NCBI RefSeq assembly: GCF_027409185.1
Contig: NC_084463.1
Span: forward strand, 71,905,852-71,969,851
DNA length: 64,000 nt
DNA from: Cynocephalus volans
Taxonomy: Eukaryota > Chordata > Mammalia > Dermoptera > Cynocephalidae
Reading direction: 5' to 3'
In this document: in pieces, positions 35,454 to 58,356 of the stretch
Layout: each line of letters begins with the position of its first letter
Numbering within the stretch: position 1 is the stretch's first letter
Program-made: the position numbers and the translations under genes
Notes under the pieces: generated by a model
The model's input: only the letters and a program-made list of their open reading frames with translations
Told to the model about the DNA's origin: nothing
The model's database searches: none

Positions 35454-36655
35454 ATATTTTCCATCAAGGTCTAGGGAAATATACTTCTAACTTGGAAAAC
35501 TAAATTAAGTCCTCTGGGGAATAATCATTGTTTCTGGGGATTACAAAAAAAAACAAAAAACAAACAAATACAAAACTTCTTTGGTATCTTAACAAATAGA
35601 TTCTGGCTCATTGAATCAGGTTTATATACCAATGAGTAGCAAAACAATAAAATAGAGATATCCCATAGTTTGAAATAGAAATAAAAAGTCTCCTGAGGAA
35701 AAAGTGGAAAAGTATAAAGGATGCTTTATCAGTCAAGGTCCTGGCAGGAAGCAGGTAGCAAGCTCATGAATAATAGAGAAGAGTTTAAGGAAGAAACTTC
35801 TATAAATGTGTGAATTAGGTTAAGGGATACTAAAAAGGGATGGGAAACCCCTACCCCAGGCCAAAAGCATGGAGAATCCAGCCGCGTCCAGGAGCCACAG
35901 CTGTAGCTGTAGAGGGCTGCCCTTTGAAGGAAGGTGGCCTCTGTAGTGAACACAGGTAGGGCCCTGCTGGAACAGAGATGGGGGATAAAGCCCAGCCTCT
36001 CTTTCTGTCAATTTATCTCCAACTGGTGCCTCCAACAGGCCAAACCCAACAGAAAGCCATAGGGCCAGGGAGCCCAGTTGATGCAGTGCACGGCAGACTG
36101 TGTCCCAAGACTCAAAGCAATGGTAAATATTCAGCATATACCTCCTTATAATAAACTCCTCACATGTACAAAACAGAGGTGGAATAAGCCGCTCTCCATA
36201 TAGCACAATTTGGAAAGAACAAGAAAAGTGTTCTTGCTCATCCAATTTCCATTCCCTTCTTAAAATAAAAGTCTGCCCAATTCTCACAAACTCCATTAGT
36301 GGCAAACTTAATTTGGGGAACTATCGGCTCTGGTGAGTCAGTGGTGTAATAATATTAATACAATGATGATAATAAAAATAACTGTTATTGTTGTTGTTAT
36401 TACTGTATCCCAGGCTCTCTACTAACCACCAGCGACTTCAGTTAAAGGACATCAACGGAGGAAACAAACAGAAAACCAGGTCATTTCAAAAGGACATTGG
36501 CAAGTACAGTGGCAGCGTGAAGAAGGGGATTAACCTAGCTTGGGGGGCAGGCTGGAGTGTGATAGGGAAAGTGAATCAAGGGTGGCTTCCTGAGGGAGGA
36601 GGCAAGCTGACTTCAAGTCTATCTGGATACCTTTAGGAAGTCTATTCACCTCTCA
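35454..36655. other. Non-coding interval
   Basis: The stretch 35720-36110 looks like an ancient interspersed repeat. Its minus strand happens to stay open for 161 codons (35820-36305), but the composition and lack of any known domain argue against a gene. Confidence 0.45.
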
Positions 36656-36659
36656 TAGG

Positions 36660-36998
36660 ATGTTATAGACTGACTTGTGTCCCACCTAATTCATACATTG
36701 AAGCCCTTACCCCCAATGTGACTGTATTTAGAGATAGGAACTTTAAGGAGGTCATTAAGATTAAATGAGGCCATAAGAAGAGACATCAGAGACCTCTCTC
36801 CACGCACACAGAGGAGAGGCCATGTGAGGACACAGCCAGAAGGCTGCCATCTGCAAGCCAAAGACCTCACCATGAACCAACCCCGAGGGCCCCAGATCTT
36901 AAACTTCCAGCTCCAGAACTGTGAGAAAATAAATGTCTGTTGTTTAAGCCACCCAGCCTGTGATACTTTGTTGTGGCAGCCCAAGCTAATTCAAACGA
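36660..36998 (+). repeat. MLT1-like MaLR LTR
   Basis: 'gactgtatttagagatagg', 'ccatgtgaggacacagcc', 'ccagaactgtgagaaaata' and 'cagcctgtgatactttgt' appear in consensus order from the 5' to the 3' end of an MLT1 LTR. Confidence 0.85.
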
Positions 36999-36999
36999 G

Positions 37000-38040
37000 G
37001 AAATTCACACTATTGTGCTCTTGGAACCCGTATACCTTTGAGCTGTTGCTGGTGAGAGGGTGTCTGAAAGTGTCACAGGAGAACATGGGGAGGCAGCCGT
37101 GCTCAGGCTGGCTTCTGTTGAGCAGGCAGCATCTGTTGCCTATTGTCAGGAGGAGAAGTCCGAACACCTCTGCCCACCGCATCCTAGTATCAGAGTCACC
37201 AAGGAAAACAGTGCAGTCAAGCACTGGATGCAACAAACATTTTACTCCCAGGGAAAAGAGACAGCAAGATCAGCTTCAGTAGTAGGCGTCAGTCCCCCAT
37301 GGCCAGCGGGTCCACAGATCCAGAAACTCTGCTTCCAGGAATGGGGGCCCAGATGAACGAGAGGGCACCCTCCTACAGACTAATGGGAGCCACAGTGGGT
37401 ACCCAAAAGGCGACCCAGCAAGAATACCACCAATACTGTCTCTCTGCCCCATTGTGGGATATTATCTCCAGTTCCTTAGTGAGGAAGAGCAGAGACTGAT
37501 GCCAGCGCCTCCTCTGCACCCACGGGCTTCACTTCAGTATGAGTGAACCATTTCAGTTCTCAGCTAATCCCCACAAACAGACTTCCCAGCGGTTCTCCTG
37601 GCTGTCTTCTTAAACTTACGATCTTATCCCTGAATATCAGTATCATGGGTCTTGTCCCCCAGGTAGCTTTCCTCACAGGACCCTGGGTGGGCTTCAAGTT
37701 ACATTATGCACATGTGAATGTGCGGAAGCTAACTAATGTCACTAGAAAAGAATCAATACTGCACTGATTGTCTTTTTCTTGCCCATCCAATCAGATTATT
37801 TCTCCTAAGTTTTCTGGCAGAGGTTTGTAGTTAACAGTGTTTTGATTTCATAGTGAATTGTTTTTATAATGTGTTTATTTTTTAGTAATTTTTTTACACA
37901 ACCTCTTGCAGAGAAATTAGAGTGCATATTCCGCTGTCACCGTATAGCACATCCAGAGAAGTCACTTCTTATTAATCCTGAGACTAAGAGAAGAATGCCT
38001 ACTGTCACTGATACTTGTGTAACACAGTCCTGGAGGTCTG
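37000..38040. other. Non-coding interval
   Basis: I see no exon, repeat or regulatory signal that I can support here. Confidence 0.4.
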
Positions 38041-38044
38041 GTCA

Positions 38045-39990
38045 AAAATTAAGACAAGAAAAATAACAATGAGTATAAGGACCATAAGAGAAGAGTCCAA
38101 ATTATCATAGTTTGCAGATAATTTGATCATTTACACAGAAAAAAACCAAAAAATCAAAACTCTTAGGATAAGAGAGACAATTCAATCCTCCAAATACATC
38201 CACATATCAAAATCATTTATATTTCTATATACTCATAATAAACGAGCAGGTAAAATATAAAAAATAAAATGCTAATAGCTACAGCAAAATCTATTATCTA
38301 TCTAGGAAATAACCTAGCAAAAACAGAACAAGCCCTCAATAAATAAAATTTCACAACTCTATTAGAGATAGACAAGAAAAATGGAATACCAGCTTCATGT
38401 ACGGAATGACCTAATACTCTAAAGATAACAATTTTCCCCAAAGTAATTTATAAAGGTAATGCAATTTCAATGAAATTCCAATGGGATTACTTGGGAAACT
38501 TGACAAACTGATTTTAAAGTTGTTATTCAAAAAAATAAATACACACAAGTAGCTAAGGATTTTGACAAAGAGCAAAGAAGGAGCAAGTCTCACCAGACAT
38601 TAAGACATCTTACAAAACCACTGCAACATCAGCGGTGCAAAACTTTTATAGGAGCAGAGATATAAGCTAATGGAAATGAATACACGTCCAGAAACATGTC
38701 CTTGGTATGATGGAGGTGGCACCACAAATTAGAAGGAAAAGAATAAATTATTAAATAATATTAATTAACAATATATTATATTATATTATATTAATTATAA
38801 TACAATTAATAATTATTTAATGGAGAAAATTGGTTCATTATATGGAAAAAAATTAAGATGATTCTATCTCTTATCAGATGTTAATGACTATATTTTTCAC
38901 CATATACTTCCGGTTCTCTACCTAGTAGGTACATGGAAGGATTACACCTCCTGGCCTCCTTGCAGTGGCTGTTCCTGGGCTGGAACATTTAATTGCCTGT
39001 GCAAAACCCTTTGGACATCTTTTCCCAACCAACATCACAACTGAGAGAATTCAAGATCATAGCTGCCCTGAAAACCTGCGAATCTGGGTCACTGCCATGG
39101 GCAGAGCCCCTTGGTCAAACCATGATGAACATGTAGCACGAGCAAGAAATACCCTTGTGCTGCCTTAAGAGGGTGCAGGGTTTCTTATTGCAGTATAATT
39201 TAGCCTATCCTCACTCATGCAGACCATGCACAAAATTATACTTTGAATGGATTAAAGACCTCAATGTGAAAGGTGAGACTATAAAACTAATTGAAAAAAA
39301 TATAGAGAGGAATATTTTTGCCACTTTAAGGTGGAGAAGTATATCTCAACACCAAAGAAAGCATAAACTATAAGGGGTAAAGCTGATACGTTTGGCTATA
39401 TCAGAATTAAAGTATTGTATTCAATGAGGAACATCAAAAAAGGCAAAGAAAAACTGATAGATAGAGAAGATATTTACAACATATGAAACTAAGGAAGGAT
39501 TAATATGTGGCCCATACAAGGGATTTTTGCAAGTCAACATGAAAAAGATAAGAAATTCAATATAAATGCAGGTCAAGGAAATGAGCTGGCAGTTAACAGA
39601 GAAGGGAAAATCTGGGCAGCCACGAGCATATGAAGAGATATTCAATCTTACTAGTAATCAGGGAAACACTACTGTAAGGAAAGATACCAATCTATACCCA
39701 TCAAAATGGCAGAAATTAAAGTTCTGATTATATTAAGCACTGGTGAAAACATGGGGAAAAGGAAAGCTCATTCATACTTGGTAGGAATGCAAATTGGTGC
39801 AATGATTGTGAAGCAAAATCTGGCTATATTGTGAGAGTACCTATACCGTAATCCCAATAGTCCCTCACCTGGGTATTAACTCTGACCGTGGTCCCTAGGA
39901 GACCATTACAGACCTATTTGTGAGAGCAGGGCACTGGCAGCAGCCTGGGTGGCCATTGTTGGGGTACTAATAAATAGGTCCCATCAAGTG
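38045..39990 (+). mobile_element. Old L1 ORF2 fragment, interrupted
   Basis: Degraded ORF2 phrases are present ('gtttgcagataatttgatc', 'cagcttcatgtacggaatg', 'atggattaaagacctcaatg', 'ggaatgcaaattggtgcaa') in order. A separate LTR-like insertion of about 330 bp interrupts it at roughly 38885-39215. Its end, 'gcagtataatttagcctatc', resembles ERVL-type LTR termini. Confidence 0.75.
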
Positions 39991-40127
39991 ATCTTCTAAA
40001 ACTGCTACCCCCAATATGGCATTTAGAACATGTTCTGTTAATAGTAAGGGACAAAGTCATGCACTTAGGGACTTTGTGGTCACTCTGCCGAGTTTCTCAT
40101 TCTGTATTCTCACCTACAGCAAACTAT

Positions 40128-40245
40128 CCATTTTTTAAATTATTTTTATTTTTTATTGTAACAGTTGATTTTACATACTGATGGGGTACAGAGTTGAATA
40201 TCAATACCTGTGTGTAATATGTGATGCTCAAATCAGAAACTGTCC
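40128..40245 (-). repeat. Old L1 3' UTR tail
   Basis: 'attgtaacagttgattttac' and 'gatgctcaaatcag' are the reverse complement of an old L1 3' end. It lies just outside the younger L1 insertion at 40369. Confidence 0.65.
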
Positions 40246-40368
40246 ATTTAATGAGCTTAGGTTGAGTGTCGAATGCTCAGTTCTTCAGGTAACCTGCCTA
40301 GTTTAAACCCTGGGCTCATCCTCACTAAATGAGGTAAGTGCCATCTATTTTCTTTACATTCCTATTTC

Positions 40369-40552
40369 TTTTTCTTTTTTTTTTTTTTAAATTTTATTTT
40401 GTCGATATACATTGTGGCTGATTATTGCTCCCCATCACCAAAACCTCCCTCCCTTCTCCCTCCCCCCCTCCCCCCAACAATGTCCTTTCTGTTTGCTTGT
40501 CGTATCAACTTCAAGTAATTGTGGTTGTTATATCTTCTCCCCCCACCTCCGG

Positions 40553-40608
<56 letters not shown>

Positions 40609-41495
40609 TAATATATTAATTTTTAGCTCCCACCAATAAGTGAGAACATGTGGTATTTTTCTTTCTGTGCCTGACTTGTTTCACTTAATATACTTCTCTC
40701 GAGATCCATCCATGTTGTTGCAAATGGCAGTATTTCATTCGTTTTTATAGCTGAGTAGTATTCCATTGTGTAGATGCACCACATTTTCCGTATCCACTCA
40801 TCTGATGATGGACATCTGGGCTGGTTCCAACTCTTGGCTATTGTAAAGAGTGCTGCAATGAACATTGGGGAACAGGTATACCTTCGACTTGATGATTTCC
40901 ATTCCTCTGGGTATATTCCCAACAGTGGGATAGCTGGGTCGTATGGTAGATCTATCTGCAATTGTTTGAGGAACCTCCATACCATTTTCCATAGAGGCTG
41001 CACCATTTTGCAGTCCCACCAACAATGTATGAGAGTTCCTTTTTCTCCGCAGCCTCGCCAGCATTTATCGTTCAGGGTCTTTTGTATTTTAGCCATCCTA
41101 ACTGGGGTTAGATGGTATCTCAGTGTGGTTTTGATTTGCATTTCCCGGATGCTGAGTGATGTTGAGCATTTTTTCATATGTCTGTTGGCCATTTGTATAT
41201 CTTCCTTAGAGAAATGCCTACTTAGCTCTTTTGCCCATTTTTTAATTGGGTTGCTTGTTTTCTTCTTGTAAAGTTGTTTGAGTTCCTTATATATTCTGGA
41301 TATTAATCCTTTGTCAGATGTATATTTTGCAAATATTTTCTCCCACTCTGTTGGTTGTCTTTTAACTCTGTTAATTGTTTCTTTTGCTGTGCAGAAGCTT
41401 TTTAGTTTGATATAATCCCATTTGTTTATTTTTCCTTTGGTTGCCTGTGCTTTTGGGGTCGTATTCATGAAGTCTGTGTCCAGTCCTATTTCCTG
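40369..41495 (-). mobile_element. Young 5'-truncated L1 with 14-bp target duplication
   Basis: A perfect duplication, TACATTCCTATTTC, flanks it at 40355-40368 and 41496-41509. On the minus strand ORF2's C-terminal part stays open for 281 codons (41468-40623), covering the Cys-rich end ([17 protein letters not shown]) and the final tail. A 3' UTR with a (TG)n tract and G-rich region follows, then poly(A). It is the least decayed L1 here, but the endonuclease and RT domains are missing, so it cannot move by itself. Confidence 0.92.
40556..40605. repeat. (TG)25 microsatellite in L1 3' UTR
   Basis: About 50 bases of uninterrupted TG/GT lie within the 3' UTR of the L1 copy. Confidence 0.95.
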
Positions 41496-41509
41496 TACAT
41501 TCCTATTTC

Positions 41510-44500
41510 AAAGACTGACCCAACAGCTCACTTTCCAAACGCCCCAATGGACTCTGAGCGCCTTCTACTGGTTTTTCATAGGCATGACGGCCACTACATG
41601 GCTAAGAGTGACAGGTCTCAGCCTCCCATGACTTGATTCAAGGCCATTGTTTCCTTTTCTTCTACACTAGCCTACTCTGGGAGAATCTGAAGTTTTACAC
41701 TGGGGCACACTATAGTCCTGGAAACTTCTATAACTAATAATTTTTAGTCTTTGGCATTAAGGCATGGAAAAATATCTGAACAGAGACATGCCAAAATGTT
41801 AACGTTGGTCACCTCTAGAGGAAGGGAGTGAAGTGAAATGGTGTGGGTAGGACACTTCACACTTACTTTTCATACTTCTGATTGTTTAAAATCATTTTTT
41901 ACAAATGTACATGTATTCCCATATTAGCAGACTACTTAAAAATAAATGACTTAAAAATAAAACAAATTCTATGAAAGGCACTTCATAATTTATATATCAC
42001 TTTTCAGCCATTACCTCCTAGAGTCCGTGGTCATCCTGTGAGGTCTTTTCATATCCAGTTGTCAGAGAACTGTGATTCTTACCTGTTATTTTGCACCATG
42101 TGCTAGGCCGTGTGCTAAACACGTTCCATATATGCCCACATTTAATCTTCATAGCATTCCTATGATGTAAGTGCTGTGGTCACCACCATTTACACATGAG
42201 GAAACTGAGACCTAGGGATGTGAGGTGAGTCATCCAGGGTCCCAAAGCCATAAGCGCCAATCAAGGATGTGAAATCGAGGCACAGAGAGGTGATGGAACT
42301 TGTGCAAGGTCAAGTAAATGGTGGAGCAGAGTCGATCCCAGGTCTCCAGACTTTCACTCTGCTCTTCTAAGTTCTTTCCTCATGTACTAAGCAATCACAT
42401 TTGTATAATTTGGAGAAAGGAAGAATCAGACTATTCCTATAATGACCTCAACGTGACATTTAAGCAAAAGAAGCTACTCAGGTGGAAGGTCCACTCCAGT
42501 CTAAGAATTTGGTGAGATTTCACAGAAAGAGCCCTGAAGTGAGAGTTATGAAGCCAGACTTGGATCCCAAATTCGAGCACACATTACACACCTATTAGTT
42601 GTGTGATCTCAGTAATTCACGCAACCATTCTGATCCTCAGTTTCTGCATTGCTTTGAAAAGGCATTGCTTTTTAAAGCCTCTGGAAACTGGCAACCACAA
42701 AGCAACTGATTCCCTTCTAGAGCCTCCAGAAAAAGAACAGAGCCCTGCTGACGTGCTGATTTTAGCCTAGCGAGACCCACATCAGACTTCTTACATACAG
42801 AATGGTAAGACAATAAATTTGTCTTGTTTTAAGCCACCGGGCTTGTGGTAATTTGTTATAGCAGCTATAGGAAACAACTAATGTGCTGTTCTGATGAGCC
42901 ACTGTCACCAAAGGGCAGGTATGGTGTCTTCAGGTTAAAAAATTAACTAAGTTGAGAAGCACTGATCAAGAAGCGAGAGAACATATCTAGGGGGGACCCT
43001 AAAGATGTGAAGCAGAGCTCATTCCGACAAGCTCTCACACACCCCGACACTTCTGTGCTGGTGAAAGCTGGGCTGCAGGGGAGGGGCAGGGGTGTGAGGT
43101 GTGAGGACCAGTAGGCACCGGACAAGGGTCCCGAGGAGTCCAACAGTGAGGGCAAGAGCAAGGACAGGTACTCAAGTGGTCAGCAGGGTGGAGACAGACT
43201 ACAGGTTTGTTTTGTTTTATTTTAGTAGAGAAAGCCTGCAGGCAGGAGGGGGGCCAATGAGGGAAAGCAGAAGAGTGGGAGAATGTGTAGGGAGAACGGG
43301 TCCTGCTGTAGAGACAGAGATCCATAGACACACTAGAGGACACTTAGAAGGGAAATCAGACACTTTGATGACGAAAATGAGAGAAGATGAGGGAATTCAC
43401 CTAAAGTAGGAGGTCATATCATCTCTTGGTATAGCTGGGCACAAGGTTAGAAAATCAGGAGTGGAGAAGATTTAGAAAAAACACGGACTCAAGAAAAATG
43501 GAAAATGAGACATTCAGCCACAGAACTGGGCTGATTGAGAAAAGAATAGAGTTCTGGCAAATTTGCTTAACAGCTTCTTACCTGTAGAAGCACAGAACGG
43601 CCTGGAATAAAAATACTTAACATTCCTGTGGTCTGTTCTCCTGGGCCTCTGTGAAACTGGTTTGTGTACAGTTACTGATCGATGGGTTATTTTCTTCCTT
43701 CTATGTTATACTCAACACCCTCCAGTTGGGAGGCGAGCTGAGCTGAAGGGGAAAATAAAAATGTCAGGGGAGAATCAAGCCATACGCAGTAGATCCTCGA
43801 TGCTAACTGTAGCTACCCTCTGACCTGCCTGGGCCATCGCAGCTGCTGAGTCTGCCTTTTAACCAGACTCAGCTGCCCATTGAACTTCCCAGCACAGCTT
43901 CTGTAAGTCTCCACCACTTCCTTCAAGCTACACCCCTAACCTGTTCCCACGTGTCATCCTCAAGACAACTGACTTTATCAAGACAAGTGATATTTTCCAG
44001 TGTGGATTCCCCAGTTCATATCTGTGCTGTGAACGGCTGCCCTTGGAGATGTCTGCTTTCATGACCCAGGTTTCCTCCTGTTCTCTTCAGCCTCATTTGT
44101 TTACCATCCATCCCTGGACCAAGAGGAAGACCTGTGGCCCCCCACCAGGGCCAGGTCTTCATGACATTTCATCTAAATTTTCACTCTACCCTTTAACTGT
44201 TCTCTCTACTTACAGCCCCTCTCTATCCCAGTCTGTCCTACACACTGTGGCCAGGCGAGTTTCATGAACTCCGTTTAGATTGTCACATGGCCCAGAAACC
44301 AATGATGACTGCTCCTCATTGATCTTTTGACATTAAATTCTTGCCCCTCCATCATCTGCTTAGAGCCTACCATTCCAACCTGCTTCTCTTTGTACGCTCT
44401 ATGCTAATTCACCCAGAATCCTGTTACTCCCCACATACAGCTCACGGTTTCTCATCTCTCTGCCTTGCTCTTTGTTTCTTCCAATCCCACTTTATTCACT

Positions 44501-44775
44501 GCAACTTCAATACCAAAATTCAATCCATCTTTCAGAGTTCATCTTGAGACCACCTCCCCATAAAGGCCTTAATCATCTCCAAAGTAGGATATGATTGCTC
44601 CTTCTAGTAAAACCTGAAGCGTGGATTTTTTACTTCTCTTCTTGTTTATTCTCTATCCTCTCTTACAATAGAGGTTCTCAATTCATTCTCAGAGTGACCT
44701 GCGATGCCTCTAAAATTGTATATGCCTGGTTCCCACCCCAGAGATTTTGACTCAGTAGCTGGAGTAGAGCTGTCT
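41510..44775. other. Non-coding interval with scattered old repeats
   Basis: 41740-41990 resembles an L1M 3' tail. 42085-42310 and 42500-42660 are MIR-like. 42690-42890 is the 3' end of an MLT1-like LTR ('gttttaagccaccgggctt', 'ttgttatagcagc'). From 42900 to 44775 I recognise nothing and see no exons. Confidence 0.55.
42085..42310 (-). repeat. MIR-like SINE
   Basis: 'gtgctaggccgtgtgctaa', 'tttaatcttcatagcat' and 'acatgaggaaactgagac' follow the MIR consensus read on the minus strand. Confidence 0.8.
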
Positions 44776-44776
44776 T

Positions 44777-45145
44777 AGTCAGTTCAGGCTGCTATAACAA
44801 AATACCATAGACTATGACTTATAAGCAACAGAAACTTATTATTTTATTACAGTTCTGGAGGCTAGGAGTCTGAGATTAGGGTGCCAGCATGGTTGGGTTC
44901 TGGTGAGGGCCCTCTTCCAGGCTGCAGATGGCCAACTTCTGGTTGTATCCTCACATGGAAGAAAGGGGGCCAGAGAGATCTCTGGGGTCTCTTCTATACG
45001 AGCACTAATCCCATTCATTAGGGTTCCACCCTCAGGACCTAATACCTCCCAAAAATCCCACCTCCTAATACCATCACATTTGGTGTTAGGATTTCAACAT
45101 ATGAATTGGAGGTGGGGAGGACAACATTCATTTTGTAAGAGGAGC
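44777..45145 (-). repeat. MLT1-like MaLR LTR
   Basis: 'cttagtcagttcaggctgc', 'cagttctggaggctagga', 'gttgggttctggtgaggg' and 'ataccatcacatttgg' are in reverse MLT1 order. Confidence 0.85.
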
Positions 45146-47550
45146 CTACTTATTTGTATTTTTAATACAGATTCTGATGTAGAGCCAAGGCTGAGAACCA
45201 TCACCTTATTTTTAATTTGCCCTCACTGAGAAAACAAAAGGGATTACTAGGAAGGAAGGCTAAATGGAAAGATAAGTTTGAGTCACATCTCTGAATCTCA
45301 GTTTCTTTATCTTTAAAATGGGGATAATAACCCTTCTTCTCTGGGTTGTGGACACTTAATGCACATATGTTTCTCTCACTTGATAGTAGAGGCTGCCAGC
45401 TCAGCGCAAAGTTTAGTGATAATTTAACATGTGAGATTTGAGCGTAACCACGTATACTCTGTGCAGAGGATGTAAGTCGTGCACAAATGTTCCCTGGCTA
45501 AACTGAACAGTGGGTACTAAAGGAAGCTCTATCGAAGTTACTTCATCCCTTGGTGGATTAACTTCAAAGCACTTCTCTTTCTGGAAGAGGAAATTTTCAA
45601 CATTGCTAACTCATTCACTGAAGGGACGCCTGAACTAACACGGTCTAACTTCATCATATTCGTAACACAAAGAGGACGCCACACTGGAGGATCTGCACGG
45701 AGCTTTTCTATGTATGATCTTATCTGATCCCCTTTGTGCCCTGCGAGGGAGACGTTAGTGTACCAGTTTCATAGATGTGGAAGTTGAGCTTCAGAGGAAC
45801 TTACAAGATTGGCCAAAAATTGCATACATAGGAAATGGCAGGATAACAATTTGAACCAGTTAGTTTGACTTCAGTACTCTACCCTTCACTACAACTGGCC
45901 CCAGCAATTATCCTGTTAACGTGATGAGGGTCTGTAAACACCCACCCTGATCATTAGAGTTCGTGATGCAGAGGACATTTTGCCTGAGCTTATGTGAATC
46001 AAATGTGAAGCAACGAAGCCACATGCCTCACTGGGATCTCCTCTGTGCTTAGAGCACACTGTCCCCTACTGGAGCACAATCCCTGTTGGCAAACTCCTAT
46101 TCATCCCTTGAGATTTGGGCACTTGATGTTCACGCCAGCTGGTTGCACTCGTTCCTTATTTCACAACTAAAGAGAAAAAAGACTGTATCTGTGCAATCAG
46201 TTTTATCTCTTGGGGCCTAATAAGCAAAACTGAACGATAAAAATACAGCGCACTGCGTCTGCTGTGCAACAGCACATCAGATGGTAAGAATGGGCTTGGG
46301 TCTATGGGAGGGAGAGTACTGGGGAGACAGAAAGATCCTCCACTGCTTTGCATGCTGTCTGTTCAAAACTAAATTGCCTCCATCTTCTTAACTTGCTCTA
46401 AAACTCGTGTTATAGGGAACAAAGCCTTCATTTTAAAAAATGTGTTTGTTTTTTTCTAGCAAGAAATCTGCTTAAAAGGCAAATAACCCATAAATCATAT
46501 GGAGGTGTAAATAACTGATAGTTGATCTTCTGGGGAGAGGTCCTGTGAGGACTCTGGGTTCCAGCAATCAGAAGGGATAAGACACAGACACCATGGAGGC
46601 AGATGGGGGTCAGGTGTGGGGAAAAGATTCAGAAAGCGCAAGCTGGAGCCCAGAAAGCAAACACAGCCTTCTCCACCACAGCACCAGGGCTGGACCTGTT
46701 GTCAGGGATCCAGACCCAAAAATCCCAATTTTTTTTTTAACACAGCATTTATATTAACACTGAAGAACTGAGTTTACCAAAGTTTTGGATTCTCATATAA
46801 ATCACTTGCATTAAGTCAAGAAGAAAGTGTGCTTATAAACCTTGTAAATAAGCCAGTGCATCAAAATAACTCAACGTAGGGGTAGACCCATATTAAGGCA
46901 TTTTTGTTTAGTAAAAAGAGGGGAGGATTTGATATCATCTGTAAAATGGAGATAATATCATCTCCCTGCCAAGGCTGCATGAGGATGGACTGTAATATAT
47001 GTACAGTATGAATGTCTGGGACATCATAAATATTCAGCAAATGTTTATTATCCTCATCATCAGTACTGCTCTCACTGTATTTTCTGTGAAATATCGAGCT
47101 TACAGATTGATGATTTTCCAATACACTGATGCCAAAGCCACATCCTCCAGCAGGTGCTCTGGGAGCCCCATGCAAAGCCTGGTTCATGATAACATGCTCA
47201 GGCACACGATCTACACACAGTGAAGGTGGACAAGCACAGAGACTCTCTACCTGGGCTCCTTGGTCCCAAGATACCTATAACTCTCCAACAATATTCCCCT
47301 GCAAAAATTAATACAGCCTTTGCATCTTACATTGCCAGAAAATGTAAACTCATAACTTCAGGATTAATCTCCTGTTCCTTTTCCTTGACCAGACAATTTT
47401 GCAAAAGTAAATATTTCACTAAAAACCCCAAAAGCAAAGAGTAGAAAATTATACTCCTTTTCTGTTTAAAGACTACCCCATTTTCAGGTACTCAATCATA
47501 TTATAAAATTGCAAAACTGTCAGAGTGTAATTAACCTGTGTTGCTTCATA
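45146..47550. other. Upstream region of MMP8
   Basis: MIR-like pieces lie at 45265-45365, 45700-45890 and 46925-47060. I found no AP-1 consensus (TGAGTCA) in the last 200 bases before the TATA box. No gene is seen. Confidence 0.5.
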
Positions 47551-47554
47551 TTCC

Positions 47555-47569
47555 TGATGCAGCAATTGT
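47555..47569. promoter_or_regulatory. Possible C/EBP-like site upstream of MMP8
   Basis: TGATGCAGCAATTGT is an imperfect C/EBP-type half-palindrome about 15 bases upstream of the TATA box. C/EBP-epsilon is known to drive neutrophil granule genes, including MMP8. The match is loose, so this is a suggestion only. Confidence 0.3.
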
Positions 47570-47583
47570 TTAAGGCATGGCTT

Positions 47584-47590
47584 TATAAAA
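47584..47590 (+). promoter_or_regulatory. MMP8 TATA box
   Basis: TATAAAA lies 129 bases upstream of the MMP8 ATG. Transcription would be expected to start near 47615, giving a 5' UTR of about 100 bases, in line with other MMP genes that have short leaders and TATA promoters. Confidence 0.8.
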
Positions 47591-47712
47591 GCCCAAAAGA
47601 GAGCGGTGAATGACACATGATGCTGTGAACCTCGGGGTACCTGCCAGAAAAAGGGCCCTACCCAGAGGGGCAGAGAGGAAGGCCAGGAGAGGTAGTGTTT
47701 GCAGAAAAGGTC

Positions 47713-58356
<10,644 letters not shown>

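Noticed and set aside
35820..36305. 161-codon open frame on the minus strand
   Set aside because: No domain, no splice or start context, and it overlaps sequence that looks like an old repeat.
40412..40619. Open frames translating to runs of Val-Cys
   Set aside because: These are translations of the TG microsatellite; the same applies to 56223-56441.
40623..41468. 281-codon open frame on the minus strand, second in length only to the retroviral pol block
   Set aside because: It is the C-terminal end of L1 ORF2 inside a truncated insertion with a target duplication, not a host gene.
43035..43409. Overlapping ~100-codon frames on both strands
   Set aside because: Low-complexity composition, no domain and no coding context.
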